Below are positions 1 through 8,247 of a stretch of DNA of 64,000 nt, in pieces (positions within the stretch are counted from its first letter, which is position 1; every line of letters starts with the position of its first letter). The stretch comes from Georgenia daeguensis. Lineage in GTDB: Bacteria > Actinomycetota > Actinomycetes > Actinomycetales > Actinomycetaceae. Both the position numbers and the translations under genes were made by a program. The notes beneath the pieces were generated by a model, which ran no database searches, was not told the DNA's origin, and was given only the letters and a program-made list of their open reading frames with translations. The stretch lies in assembly GCF_039537705.1 (NCBI RefSeq), contig NZ_BAABBA010000016.1, forward strand, positions 1 through 64,000, given 5' to 3'.

Positions 1-1001
1 CCGACCGGTGTGCCCGGCGGGCCGGCGACCGGCGCGGCCGGTGTCGCGACGGCGGTGCCCCCGCCGTGGGCGCGAAGCCCGGGCCCACCGTCGTCGGCGC
101 GCTGCTCGGCGCGCACCGCACGCCGGGTGCCCGCCGCGGGCGCGCGCCGGGAGCGCCGGGGCGTCGTCCGGTGCAGGGCCGCCTCGAGCTCGCAGGCGCA
201 CGCCAGGGCGCTGGCCGGGCGCCTCGCGGGGTCCTTGGCCAGCATCCGCTCCACGACGGCGGCCACGGGCGCGGGCACGCTGGCGGGCAGGGGCGGCACC
301 GGCTGGTTGACGTGGGCGAACGCGATGTCCACCTGGGTGGAGCCGGTGAACGGGCGGTGGCCGGCGAGGCACTCGTACGCCATGACGCCGAGCGCGTAGA
401 CGTCGCCGGCGGGGGTGGCCGCCCTGCCCATCGCCTGCTCGGGCGGCAGGTACTGCGCGGTGCCCATGACCATGCCGGCGGACGTCATGGGTTCCTGGTT
501 GGCGCCGAGGGAGATGCCGAAGTCGGTGAGCTTGACGGTGCCGTCGGGCCGGATGATGACGTTCGCCGGCTTGACGTCCCGGTGCACGACGCCGGCCGTG
601 TGCGCGGCGTGCAGCCCCCGGCAGGCCTGCACGAGCAGCGGCACGAGGTCGTCCGCGGCCAGGGTGCCCTCGCGGTCGAGCCGGTCCGCGAGCGTCTCCC
701 CCAGGACCAGCTCCATCACCAGGTAGCCCGAGCCCTCCTGCTCGCCGTGGTCGAGGAGCATCGCCACGTTCTGGTGCTGCAGCCCCGCGGTGTTGCGGGC
801 CTCGGTGCGCAGCCGGGCGAGGAAGAGCTCGTCCCCCACCAGCTCGGGGCGGAGGACCTTCGCGGCCACGGTGCGTCCGAGCCGACGGTCGAGGGCCTCC
901 CAGACCTCCCCCATGCCGCCGACGGCGATCCGGGTGGTCAGCTCGTAGCGACCGCCGAGCACGAGTCCGGTCCGCGGTGCCATGGGGGTCGAGAGGCTCA
1001 T
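1..1001 (-). CDS. pknA: Ser/Thr protein kinase, PknA-like (partial, C-terminus beyond window)
   Basis: Eukaryotic-type Ser/Thr kinase controlling cell division and wall growth in actinobacteria. My reading of the minus strand gives a glycine-rich loop (GGMGEVW, residues 28-34), the ATP-binding lysine (VAAK, Lys48), the catalytic loop HRDVKPAN from residue 140, and a DFG metal-binding motif. After the kinase domain comes a Pro/Ala/Arg-rich juxtamembrane-like stretch that runs off the window, so any membrane segment or PASTA domains are not visible. The ATG overlaps the pbpA stop as ATGA, so translation is coupled. The order pstP-rodA-pbpA-kinase matches the place of PknA in mycobacteria; PknB usually follows. 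The kinase assignment is sure; PknA rather than PknB rests on gene order. Confidence 0.9.
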   Translation of the reverse strand, partial: MSLSTPMAPRTGLVLGGRYELTTRIAVGGMGEVWEALDRRLGRTVAAKVLRPELVGDELFLARLRTEARNTAGLQHQNVAMLLDHGEQEGSGYLVMELVLGETLADRLDREGTLAADDLVPLLVQACRGLHAAHTAGVVHRDVKPANVIIRPDGTVKLTDFGISLGANQEPMTSAGMVMGTAQYLPPEQAMGRAATPAGDVYALGVMAYECLAGHRPFTGSTQVDIAFAHVNQPVPPLPASVPAPVAAVVERMLAKDPARRPASALACACELEAALHRTTPRRSRRAPAAGTRRAVRAEQRADDGGPGLRAHGGGTAVATPAAPVAGPPGTPV

Positions 1002-2437
1002 CGGAGCACCGCCTCCATGACCTCGCGCGCCACCGGCCCGGCGGTGGTCCCGCCGTCGCCGCCGTTCTCGACGAGCACGGCGACGGCGACCTCGGGCGCC
1101 TCCGCCCCGGCGAAGCCGATGAACCACGAGTGGGGTGCGACGTCGGACGAGATCTCGGCGGTGCCGGTCTTGCCGGCCACCTGCACGCCGGGGATCTGGG
1201 CCGGGGTGCCGGTGCCGTTGGCGACCACCTCGACCATCATCTTCGTCAGCTCCGCGGCGGTCACGGGCGAGACGGACTCGCGCAGCTCGTTCGGCTCTGT
1301 GGTGCGGACGACCTCGAGGTCGGGCGAGAGCTCGCGCGCCACCAGGTGGGGCTGCATCTGCACGCCGTCGTTGGCGATCGCCGCCGCGACCATGGCCATC
1401 TGCATCGGCGTCACGCGCACGTCGGACTGCCCGATGCCGCTCATCGCCAGCTCCGGCGGCGCCGGGTCGGCCGGGAAGCGCGACGGCGTGACCTGCAGCG
1501 GGACCTCCAGCGGCTGCCCGAAGCCGAACGCCTCCGCCTTGGCCCGCAGCGCGTCGTCGCCCATGTCCATGGCGAGCTGGGCGAAGGTGGTGTTGCACGA
1601 CTGCCGGAAGGCCGCGATCAGCGGGACGTCCCCGGAGCCGTCGCCGCACGCCCGCTGCAGCGGGTTCTGGATGACGTGGCTGGTCTGGGGCAGGGTCAGC
1701 TCGGTGGGGCCGGGGACGACGGACTCGGCGGTCAGGTCGCCGCCCTCGAGCGCCGCCGCGGCGGTGATCACCTTGAAGACCGAGCCCGGCGCGTACTGGT
1801 CGCCGGCGATGGCGCGGTTGACCAGCGGCTCGGCGGGGTCCTCGTTCAGGGCCGTCCAGGCGGCCTCGGCGTCCTCACGGTTGTGGGTGGCCAGGGAGTT
1901 GGGGTCGTAGCTCGGGCTGGAGACCATGGCCAGGATCGCCCCGGTGGCCGGGTCGAGGGCGACGACGGCGCCCTCGCGGTCGCCGAGCGCGGCCGCGGCC
2001 GCCTCCTGGGCCTGCGGGTCCAGGGTCAGCTCGACCGCGCCGCCCTGCGGCTGCTGGCCGGTGACGAGAGTCTGGATGCGCTGCAGCAGCAGGGAGCTGG
2101 AGGTGCCGTTGAGCACCTCGTTCTCCGTCTGCTCCAGCCCGGTGAGCCGGTTGAACGCCGTCGAGAAGTAGCCGGTGGCGTGCGCGTAGAGGGGCCCCGG
2201 GGAGTAGGAGCGCTGGTAGCCGTAGACGTCGTCGACCGGGCTGGAGGACGCGACGGACTCCCCTGCCACGACGATCGGGCCGCGGTCGCGGCCGTACTCG
2301 CGGTACACGGTGCGCACGTTGCGCCCGTCGGTGTTCAGCGCCCCGGCCTGGAAGAACTGCACGGAGGTGGCGGAGACCATCAGCGCGAGGAACATCAGGG
2401 CGACGACGGTGGCGAGGCGGCGGATCGGCTGGTTCAC
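998..2437 (-). CDS. pbpA: Penicillin-binding protein PbpA (transpeptidase)
   Basis: Class B penicillin-binding protein of 479 aa that cross-links peptidoglycan at the septum. An N-terminal signal-anchor segment (about residues 8-30) puts the catalytic domain outside the membrane. All three active-site motifs are visible: SVFK at 219-222 (Ser219 is the acyl-enzyme nucleophile), SCN at 280-282 and KTG at 423-425. The start codon overlaps the stop of the upstream rodA gene as ATGA, and its own stop overlaps the kinase start, so three genes are translationally coupled. SEDS protein plus class B PBP is the normal polymerase/transpeptidase pair, and the neighbouring kinase and phosphatase are its usual regulators. 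Confidence 0.95.
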   Translation of the reverse strand: MNQPIRRLATVVALMFLALMVSATSVQFFQAGALNTDGRNVRTVYREYGRDRGPIVVAGESVASSSPVDDVYGYQRSYSPGPLYAHATGYFSTAFNRLTGLEQTENEVLNGTSSSLLLQRIQTLVTGQQPQGGAVELTLDPQAQEAAAAALGDREGAVVALDPATGAILAMVSSPSYDPNSLATHNREDAEAAWTALNEDPAEPLVNRAIAGDQYAPGSVFKVITAAAALEGGDLTAESVVPGPTELTLPQTSHVIQNPLQRACGDGSGDVPLIAAFRQSCNTTFAQLAMDMGDDALRAKAEAFGFGQPLEVPLQVTPSRFPADPAPPELAMSGIGQSDVRVTPMQMAMVAAAIANDGVQMQPHLVARELSPDLEVVRTTEPNELRESVSPVTAAELTKMMVEVVANGTGTPAQIPGVQVAGKTGTAEISSDVAPHSWFIGFAGAEAPEVAVAVLVENGGDGGTTAGPVAREVMEAVLR

Positions 2438-3897
2438 AGCTGCACCACCTCGGTGGCCTGGCCGTCCGCGGGACCGGGCCGGCGGCGGGCGGCGTCCTCG
2501 CCGACCTCGACGGGCGCGGCCGGAGCGACGTCCTCGGGGGCGGGCTCCGGCGCGGGCGGGGCGGGGCGGCGCGCGGCGTCGGAGATGCGCAGCAGCAGGG
2601 CGACGATGATCCAGTTCGACACCAGGGAGGACCCGCCCAGGGCGAGGAACGGCGTGGTCAGGCCGGTGAGCGGGATCAGCCGGGTCACGCCGCCGACCAC
2701 GACGAAGACCTGGAACGCCAGGACGAACGCCAGGCCCGAGGCGAGCAGCTTGCCGAACCCGTCGCGCACGCCGATGGCGGCGCGCATCCCGCGCTGGGCG
2801 AGGGTCAGGTAGAGCAGCAGGATCGCGAGCAGGCCCGTCAGCCCCAGCTCCTCGCCGAGCGAGGCGACGATGAAGTCGGAGTTCGCGTACGGGACCAGCT
2901 GGGGGTAGCCGTAGCCCCAGCCGGTGCCGGTCAGACCGCCGGAGGCCATCCCGAACAGGCCCTGGACCACCTGTCCGGAACCGCCGGGGCTGCGGTTGTA
3001 GACCTCCGGGTCGAGGGCGTTGAGCCAGACGTCGAACCGGGCGTCGACGTGGGGGAACAGCGCGGCGGCGGTGAGCGCGCCGCCGGCGAAGAGCGCCAGG
3101 CCGATGAGGACCCAGCTGAGCCGCTCGGTGGCCACGTAGAGCATGGCCACGAACAGCCCGAAGAACAGCAGCGAGGTGCCGAGGTCGCGCTCGAGGACCA
3201 GGACGGCGAGGGAGACGCCCCAGGCCAGCAGGATCGGGCCGAGGTCACGCGCACGGGGCAGCTGCAGGCCGAGCACCTTCGGGCCGGCCAGCGCCAGGGT
3301 GTCCCGGTTGGTCACGAGGTACCCGGCGAAGAAGATGGCCAGCACGATCTTGGCCAGCTCGCCCGGCTGGAAGGAGAGGAAGGAGCCGAGGTGGATCCAG
3401 ATGCGGGCGCCGTTGATGCTCACGCCGAGGCCCGGCACCAGCGGCAGCACGAGCAGCACGAGGCCGGCGACCATGGCCGTGTAGGTGTACCGCCGCAGCA
3501 CCCGGTGGTCGCGGATGAACCACAGGACCGCGACGGCGGCCACCACCCCCACGAGGGTCCACATGAGCTGGCGGTCGGCGTCCCCGCCGTCGCCGCCCCG
3601 GGCGGTGGAGGCGAGGTCGATGCGGTAGATCATCGTCAGCCCGATGCCGTTGAGCGCCACCACGATGGGCAGCAGCACCGGGTCCGCGTACGGGGCCTTC
3701 CACCGCACGAGCATGTGGGCCGCCAGCGCGAGCACCGCGAGGCCGCCGGCCCGGGTGGCGAGGTTGGCCGGGAGCTCCCCGGTGACGGCGAGCGAGACCT
3801 GCGCGTACGCGCCCACCACCAGCACGAGGGCGAGCGCGAGCAGGCCCAGCTCGGCGCCGCGGCCGGTCCGCGCACGCTGCTGGGAGACGATCGCCAT
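2434..3897 (-). CDS. rodA: RodA/FtsW/SpoVE (SEDS) peptidoglycan glycosyltransferase
   Basis: SEDS-family glycan polymerase of 487 aa with roughly twelve hydrophobic segments and a Pro/Ala/Glu-rich cytoplasmic tail of about 50 residues. The SEDS-type motifs are visible in the C-terminal half, for example NSDFIVASLGEELGLTG followed by the last helices. The reading frame stays open far upstream into the phosphatase gene. I place the start at the ATG at 3897 because it gives the family's usual N-terminus and overlaps the phosphatase stop by one base (TGATG). It is the membrane partner of PbpA downstream. Confidence 0.93.
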   Translation of the reverse strand: MAIVSQQRARTGRGAELGLLALALVLVVGAYAQVSLAVTGELPANLATRAGGLAVLALAAHMLVRWKAPYADPVLLPIVVALNGIGLTMIYRIDLASTARGGDGGDADRQLMWTLVGVVAAVAVLWFIRDHRVLRRYTYTAMVAGLVLLVLPLVPGLGVSINGARIWIHLGSFLSFQPGELAKIVLAIFFAGYLVTNRDTLALAGPKVLGLQLPRARDLGPILLAWGVSLAVLVLERDLGTSLLFFGLFVAMLYVATERLSWVLIGLALFAGGALTAAALFPHVDARFDVWLNALDPEVYNRSPGGSGQVVQGLFGMASGGLTGTGWGYGYPQLVPYANSDFIVASLGEELGLTGLLAILLLYLTLAQRGMRAAIGVRDGFGKLLASGLAFVLAFQVFVVVGGVTRLIPLTGLTTPFLALGGSSLVSNWIIVALLLRISDAARRPAPPAPEPAPEDVAPAAPVEVGEDAARRRPGPADGQATEVVQL

Positions 3898-5201
3898 CAG
3901 CCCGGCTCCGTGGTCGCCGGGGAGGGGGCGGGCGAGGCGGGGGCCGTCGGCCCGGGCTCCGCCGTCGCGTCCGGCTCCGCCGTGGGCCGGGGCTCGGCGA
4001 CGGACTCGCGCAGGTTGGCGACGACGTCCTCCGCCTCGGCCAGGGAGGCGCGGGTGATCGGGCTCTGCAGCCGGTCCTGCGCGACGGGCGCGAGCTGATC
4101 GACGCGCAGGTCGGTGCGCTCGTGCAGGCTGGCGAGCCGGATCGGCCCGATCTCCTGCGGGATGCCGCGGTAGATGGCGACGTAGTCGCCGTACGGCGAG
4201 ACGAAGTACTGGGTCTGGGTCCACGAGTAGCCCGCGTACCCCAGCCCCACCAGAGTCGCGAGGACCAGCGCCGTCGCGACCAGTCGCCCGACCCAGCGCC
4301 GCGCCCGGGACGGCTCGGGCTCGTCGTCGTCCTCCGGGCTGACCGGGGAGGGCGAGCGGGCGCTGGTCAGGGCTGCGGCGCGGGCGGCCGCGCCGCCCCC
4401 GCCACGGGTGGCGCGCAGCCGGTCGCGGGCCGCCGCGCCGACCACCTGGGGGTCGTCGTCCGGGGAGCCGTCGGCGACGACGTCGGCCACCACGCAGGTG
4501 ACGTTGTCCGGCCCGCCGGCGCGCAGGGCGAGGGTGATGAGCTCCTCGGCGCACTCGCCCGGGTCCTCGACATGTGTCAGGGTCTCGGCGATCGTCTCGT
4601 GGGAGACGACGCCGAACAGGCCGTCCGACGCCAGTAGCCAGCGGTCCCCGGGGAGGGCCTCGCGGAGGGACTCGTCGAGCTGGACCTCGCCGTCGTTGTC
4701 GCCGAGGGCGCGCAGGATCACGTTGCGCTGCGGGTGGCGCTCGGCCTGCTCGGGCGTGAGGCGGCCGGTGGAGACGAGGTACTGGACGAAGGTGTGGTCG
4801 GTGGTGACCTGGGTGAGCTCGCCGTCGCGCAGCAGGTAGGCGCGGGAGTCGCCGATGTGCACCATGGCGAGCTTGTTGCCGGCGCGGAGCACGGCGATGC
4901 AGGTGGTGCCGAGCCCGGCCAGGTCGGGGTCGGCCTCGGAGCGCTCCATGAGCTCGGCGTGCGCCGCGCCGACGGCGGAGCGCAGCAGGTCCAGGAGGTC
5001 GTCGGCGCTGTGGGCGTCGTCGAGCTCCGCCAGGTGGGCGACCGCCACGGAGGAGGCGATGTCGCCGCCGGCAGGGCCGCCCATGCCGTCCGCGAGGACG
5101 AGCAGGTGCGGGCCGGCGTACCCGGAGTCCTGGTTCGTCGCGCGGACCAGCCCCACGTCGGAGCGGGCGGCGAAGCGGAGCTGGACGGACATGGGGCTCA
5201 C
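3897..5201 (-). CDS. pstP: PP2C-family Ser/Thr phosphatase PstP
   Basis: Membrane-anchored protein phosphatase of 434 aa that reverses the Pkn kinases. The metal-binding Asp motifs are present: NQD at 23-25, LADGMGG with Asp38, and GGPDNVTCVV near residue 230. A Pro/Asp/Glu-rich linker leads to one transmembrane helix near residue 310 and an extracellular tail of about 100 residues that ends in Ala/Pro/Thr/Glu repeats. The first ATG overlaps the fhaB stop (ATGA); a second ATG three codons later is possible. The domain layout matches mycobacterial PstP, although the acidic Pro-rich tail is species-specific. Confidence 0.93.
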   Translation of the reverse strand: MSPMSVQLRFAARSDVGLVRATNQDSGYAGPHLLVLADGMGGPAGGDIASSVAVAHLAELDDAHSADDLLDLLRSAVGAAHAELMERSEADPDLAGLGTTCIAVLRAGNKLAMVHIGDSRAYLLRDGELTQVTTDHTFVQYLVSTGRLTPEQAERHPQRNVILRALGDNDGEVQLDESLREALPGDRWLLASDGLFGVVSHETIAETLTHVEDPGECAEELITLALRAGGPDNVTCVVADVVADGSPDDDPQVVGAAARDRLRATRGGGGAAARAAALTSARSPSPVSPEDDDEPEPSRARRWVGRLVATALVLATLVGLGYAGYSWTQTQYFVSPYGDYVAIYRGIPQEIGPIRLASLHERTDLRVDQLAPVAQDRLQSPITRASLAEAEDVVANLRESVAEPRPTAEPDATAEPGPTAPASPAPSPATTEPG

Positions 5202-5677
5202 CGGCGCAGCTCGATCAGGGTCTGGCCGATCCGCACCGGGGTGCCCGGAGAGACCTGCACGGGCTGAGTGACACGGTCACCGGCCACCACCGTGCCGTTG
5301 GTCGAGCCGAGGTCCTCGACCCACCAGCTGCCGTCCTTGGGGAAGAACCGGGCGTGCCGGTTGGAGGAGTAGTCGTCGTCGAGCACGAGCGTGCAGCCGG
5401 GCGAGCGGCCCACCAGGACGGCGGAGGGGCCGAGCGGGATGGTGGTGCCCGCGAGCGGGCCCTGCGTCACGACGAGGCGGGTGGGGGCGTTGCGGGCGGC
5501 CCCGGCGGGGCGAGGCTCCGCCGTCGTCCGCCGCGCGGGACGCCGCAGGCCGGGGCCGCGCGCGGTGACGCGCGTCCCGAAGACGTCCTTGCGCAGGACG
5601 TTCAGCGCCGCGAGGACGAACAACCACAGGAGGATCAGGAAGCCGAAGCGCAGCAGGGTGACGACGAGCTCGCTCAA
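5198..5677 (-). CDS. fhaB: FHA-domain protein FhaB (FipA type)
   Basis: Protein of 159 aa with an N-terminal transmembrane helix (residues 5-27), a basic linker, and a C-terminal FHA phosphothreonine-binding domain (about 80-155). The phosphopeptide-binding signature is intact: GRS at 90-92, SNRH at 105-108 and GSTNGT around 124-129. In actinobacteria FhaB is a Pkn kinase substrate that links phosphorylation to the division machinery. It begins 4 bases after the fhaA stop, and its stop overlaps pstP. Confidence 0.93.
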   Translation of the reverse strand: MSELVVTLLRFGFLILLWLFVLAALNVLRKDVFGTRVTARGPGLRRPARRTTAEPRPAGAARNAPTRLVVTQGPLAGTTIPLGPSAVLVGRSPGCTLVLDDDYSSNRHARFFPKDGSWWVEDLGSTNGTVVAGDRVTQPVQVSPGTPVRIGQTLIELRR

Positions 5678-5681
5678 GCGT

Positions 5682-6398
5682 TCACCTTCCGCCGTCGTCG
5701 TCGGGCTCGTCCGCGCCGGTCCAGAACATGATGCGGGTGCGTCCCAGGGTGATGGTGTTGCCGTCGACCAGCGTGGCGGCGTCGATGCGGTGGCCCTCGA
5801 CGAACGTGCCGTTGGTGGAGCCCAGGTCGGTGGCGATGACGCCCGCCGGGGTCACCCGGATCTCCAGGTGGCGGCGGGAGACGCCGGAGTCGTCGACGAC
5901 GATGTCCGCCTCGCTGCCGCGGCCGACGACGGTGACCGGCCCGGTCAGCAGGTAGCGCTGGCCGTCGATGTCGATGATCGGGTGGCGCGACGAGGCGACG
6001 GCGGAGGTGGCCGGGGCGACGGCGCCGCGCCGGGTGGCCGAGCGGACGGTGAAGCGGCCGGTGGTGAGGGACTCGTCCTGGGCGAAGCTGACCTCGACGG
6101 GACCGACGAAGGAGTAGCGCTGGGAGGACGCGTGCTCGGTGGCGGCGCCGACCATCTCGTCGGCCAGGGCCTCCGACCCCCACTGCTCCACCTGCTCGAG
6201 GTCGGTCGGGGAAAGCTCCACCACGAACTCGTTCGGCACGACGGTGCGCCCGCGGGAGACGGCCGCGGCGCGGTCGTCCATCTCCCGGCGCACTGCGGAG
6301 GCGATCTCCACGGGCTTGACCTCGCTGCGGAACGCCTTGGCGAACGCGGCGGAGACGACGTGCTCCACGCCCTTCTCGAAGCGGTCGAGGACGCCCAT
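5682..6398 (-). CDS. fhaA: FhaA, DUF3662 + FHA domain protein
   Basis: Protein of 238 aa with an N-terminal DUF3662 domain (about residues 1-115, beginning MGVLDRFEKGVE) and a C-terminal FHA domain (about 150-230) with GRGSEAD at 159-165, SRRH at 174-177 and GSTNGT at 193-198. The family binds phosphorylated MviN/kinases and restrains peptidoglycan precursor export. The long low-complexity linker of mycobacterial FhaA is almost absent here. The frame is open upstream; I choose the ATG at 6398 because AGGAGG sits 6 bases before it. It is the first gene of the six-gene division-signalling operon. Confidence 0.92.
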   Translation of the reverse strand: MGVLDRFEKGVEHVVSAAFAKAFRSEVKPVEIASAVRREMDDRAAAVSRGRTVVPNEFVVELSPTDLEQVEQWGSEALADEMVGAATEHASSQRYSFVGPVEVSFAQDESLTTGRFTVRSATRRGAVAPATSAVASSRHPIIDIDGQRYLLTGPVTVVGRGSEADIVVDDSGVSRRHLEIRVTPAGVIATDLGSTNGTFVEGHRIDAATLVDGNTITLGRTRIMFWTGADEPDDDGGR

Positions 6399-6706
6399 CG
6401 CGCACCTCCTTCCCCGGGGCGGGTCGCGGCCCGGATCGTGCCCGGCTCTCGCCGGCTCCTGTGCCGGGCCGGGTGGCTCGGCGGTCCGTCCCGGACTGCC
6501 CGCCCGGGTTCGCTCGCCGGGTCCGTCCCGGCACCGGCACACACGTCCGGCACGACGATCGTAACGACGAAGCCTGGGAACAGCCGTATTGCGACCGGCG
6601 GTGCGGCGGGCCCGGTGGCAAAGGTGGCCAGGATCACGGCCCCCGGCCGTCCGCCGGTTCGGAGGCGGACCGGGCTGCGTGCTAACGTTTCCTTCGCTGT
6701 TCAAGC
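6399..6706. other. Intergenic region between fhaA and tRNA-Leu (divergent promoters)
   Basis: 308 bp without a convincing gene. It must hold the minus-strand promoter of the fhaA operon and the plus-strand promoter of tRNA-Leu. On the minus strand a -10-like TACGAT lies at 6558-6563 with no convincing -35. The tRNA side has a better candidate, listed separately. Confidence 0.5.
6658..6688 (+). promoter_or_regulatory. Candidate promoter of tRNA-Leu
   Basis: TTCGGA (6658-6663) and TAACGT (6683-6688) are separated by 19 bases, and the -10 element ends 18 bases before the mature tRNA 5' end. Spacing is long and the -35 is weak, so this is tentative. Confidence 0.3.
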
Positions 6707-6790
6707 GCGCGAGTGGCGGAATAGGCAGACGCGCACGGTTCAGGTCCGTGTGCCCGAAAGGGCGTGGGGGTTCAACTCCCCCCTCGCGCA
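6707..6790 (+). tRNA. tRNA-Leu (anticodon CAG)
   Basis: Folds as a class II tRNA of 84 nt. The acceptor stem pairs GCGCGAG (6707-6713) with CTCGCGC (6783-6789). The anticodon stem pairs CACGG with CCGTG around the loop TTCAGGT, anticodon CAG at 6741-6743. A long variable arm follows, and the T arm is GGGGG-TTCAACT-CCCCC. The 3' CCA is not encoded. It reads CUG, a major leucine codon in GC-rich genomes. Its place next to fhaA is common in actinobacteria. Confidence 0.97.
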
Positions 6791-6794
6791 CAGC

Positions 6795-6840
6795 AAAGTG
6801 GCGGGATCCCGGCAGTCGTCCGGGGCCCCGCCACTTTTTT
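6795..6840 (+). terminator. Rho-independent terminator of tRNA-Leu
   Basis: An 11-bp stem (AAAGTGGCGGG pairing with CCCGCCACTTT) closes a loop of about 20 nt and runs into six T residues (6835-6840). It begins 4 bases after the tRNA. Confidence 0.9.
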
Positions 6841-6916
6841 CGTTCTACCGGTGCAGTTTGTGCTGAGCCAGGTTGAACGGAGGGACGCGCCGTGCGAACA
6901 GGACCGTTTGGTATCG

Positions 6917-7738
6917 ATGGCCTTCGAAGACGTGCACATGCTGGGCAACGACCTGGATGTCGTCAGCCACGAGGACGTGGATGCCGTCGAGCATCTGATC
7001 GGCGCCACGTTCCCGGACGGCTACCGAGAGTTCGTCACGACGCTGGGCTCCGGGCAGTACAACGCCGGATACGTCCACGTCCTCATGCCCCGGTCGATCC
7101 TGGCGCAGTACGAGGAGCTGCAGTGGACGTGGCGCGAGAACGCCCACTTCTGGCAGGACTCGGCCCTGCTCTCCGCCGAAGACCTCGGGCGGGCGATCGT
7201 CCTCGCGCGCACCGTGGACGGGGACGAGCTGGTGTTCCACGGCCGCAAGCCCCGTGAGCTCTACGTGGTGCCCAGGCACGCTGACGAGATCTACCTCGCC
7301 GGCGAGAACCTTCAGGAGGCGCTGGAGTGGGTGGAGAACTCCGGTGTGCTCGCCAGCCGGACCAGGGTGAGTCGCCTCAGGGCTGACGGGCGTTTCGACC
7401 ACTGGACAGGTGCGACGTTCAGGCCATACAGGAACGTGGAGCGTGCGGAGTTCCTCTGCCGTGGGGCCGGGAACCTCTATGCCGAGATGGTCGCGCGCAT
7501 GGCTTGCCAGGCCCGGGCAGACATGGAGGGGACGGTGCTGGTGACCCTCGCCGATCGCGATCTCGAAGCCGACGGCGCAGGCGAGGAGGTTGCTGCCCTC
7601 TACCTGACGGAGTGCGCGGGCGAGATCAGGTGCCAGCCGTACGACGAGAGCACGGTCCGGGTCTTCGTCAGCTACGACGCCACCACGCGGTCGAGGCGCA
7701 CCGAAGAGTGGCTGGGGTACCTCGCGCAGATCAGCTGA
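6917..7738 (+). CDS. SMI1/KNR4 (SUKH)-like domain protein
   Basis: Protein of 273 aa. Residues about 15-150 resemble the SUKH/SMI1-KNR4 fold: an N-terminal helix with 'AVEHLIGATFPDGYREFVTT', then a glycine turn, and alternating strands with 'DELVFHGRKPRELYVVPRH'. The C-terminal third is unassigned. SUKH proteins are often immunity proteins against secreted nuclease or deaminase toxins, but no toxin gene is adjacent, so an orphan immunity role is only inference. The start is uncertain: ATG at 6917 gives a compact N-terminus, while in-frame GTG codons exist at 6851 and 6860. The GGAGGG at 6879-6884 is too far from 6917 and sits best for an out-of-frame GTG at 6892. Confidence 0.65.
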   Translation: MAFEDVHMLGNDLDVVSHEDVDAVEHLIGATFPDGYREFVTTLGSGQYNAGYVHVLMPRSILAQYEELQWTWRENAHFWQDSALLSAEDLGRAIVLARTVDGDELVFHGRKPRELYVVPRHADEIYLAGENLQEALEWVENSGVLASRTRVSRLRADGRFDHWTGATFRPYRNVERAEFLCRGAGNLYAEMVARMACQARADMEGTVLVTLADRDLEADGAGEEVAALYLTECAGEIRCQPYDESTVRVFVSYDATTRSRRTEEWLGYLAQIS

Positions 7739-7816
7739 GCGCCCGGCAGCGGCGTCGGTGAAGGGCGGCGCGGCGCTCAACGAGCGGCGGACGGCAGCCG
7801 ACCGTAACGTGGCCCT

Positions 7817-8203
7817 ATGAAGCGACTGGGGTATGTGCGGGTCGACGAGATGGGCGACGACGACAGCGACCAGCACGATGTCCTGCGAGGCGCCGGTGTA
7901 CGCCGGGCCGAGACGTTCACCGACGTGGCCTGCGGCACGACACCCGCGAGCTCGCGGCCGGCGTGGCGGCTGCTGCTCGAGCAGCTGCGCCGGGGCGACA
8001 CCGTCGTCGTCACCGACCTGAAGACCTTCGGCGCCGACTGCACCGATGTGGCCCTCACGCTCGGGGCCCTCGAGCACATGGGCGTCTCCGTGTTCGCCGT
8101 CCGGGACGGCGTCGACACCAGCCAACGCCCCGGCCCGACGCTCGAGGCACTGGAAAGCATGCTGCAGGCCAGCCCGCCGGCAGAGAATCCGACCGCAGCC
8201 TGA
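7817..8203 (+). CDS. Serine-recombinase N-terminal-like domain without catalytic residues
   Basis: Small protein of 128 aa with the fold signature of the resolvase N-terminal domain: GYVRVDE at the start, a mid-section 'RRGDTVVVTDLKTFGADCTDV', and 'LEHMGVSVFAVRDGV' as the last strand. The catalytic Ser of the usual YxRVS motif is Asp10 here. The conserved D-R-L-G-R in the middle has become K-T-F-G-A, so all the strand-exchange residues seem lost; Arg8 remains. There is no DNA-binding helix-turn-helix. It is therefore probably not a recombinase but a domesticated regulator or degenerate remnant. It sits 78 bp after the SUKH-like gene in the same direction. Confidence 0.75.
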   Translation: MKRLGYVRVDEMGDDDSDQHDVLRGAGVRRAETFTDVACGTTPASSRPAWRLLLEQLRRGDTVVVTDLKTFGADCTDVALTLGALEHMGVSVFAVRDGVDTSQRPGPTLEALESMLQASPPAENPTAA

Positions 8204-8247
8204 CCTCTGGCTCGAGGAACGAGACCCTGGTTCCGTCTGCCGGCCAC

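Noticed and set aside
66..2812. Long plus-strand open frames opposite the kinase, pbpA and rodA
   Set aside because: They are Arg/Ala/Gly-rich shadows with no domain motifs; the minus-strand genes have intact catalytic motifs and coupled starts.
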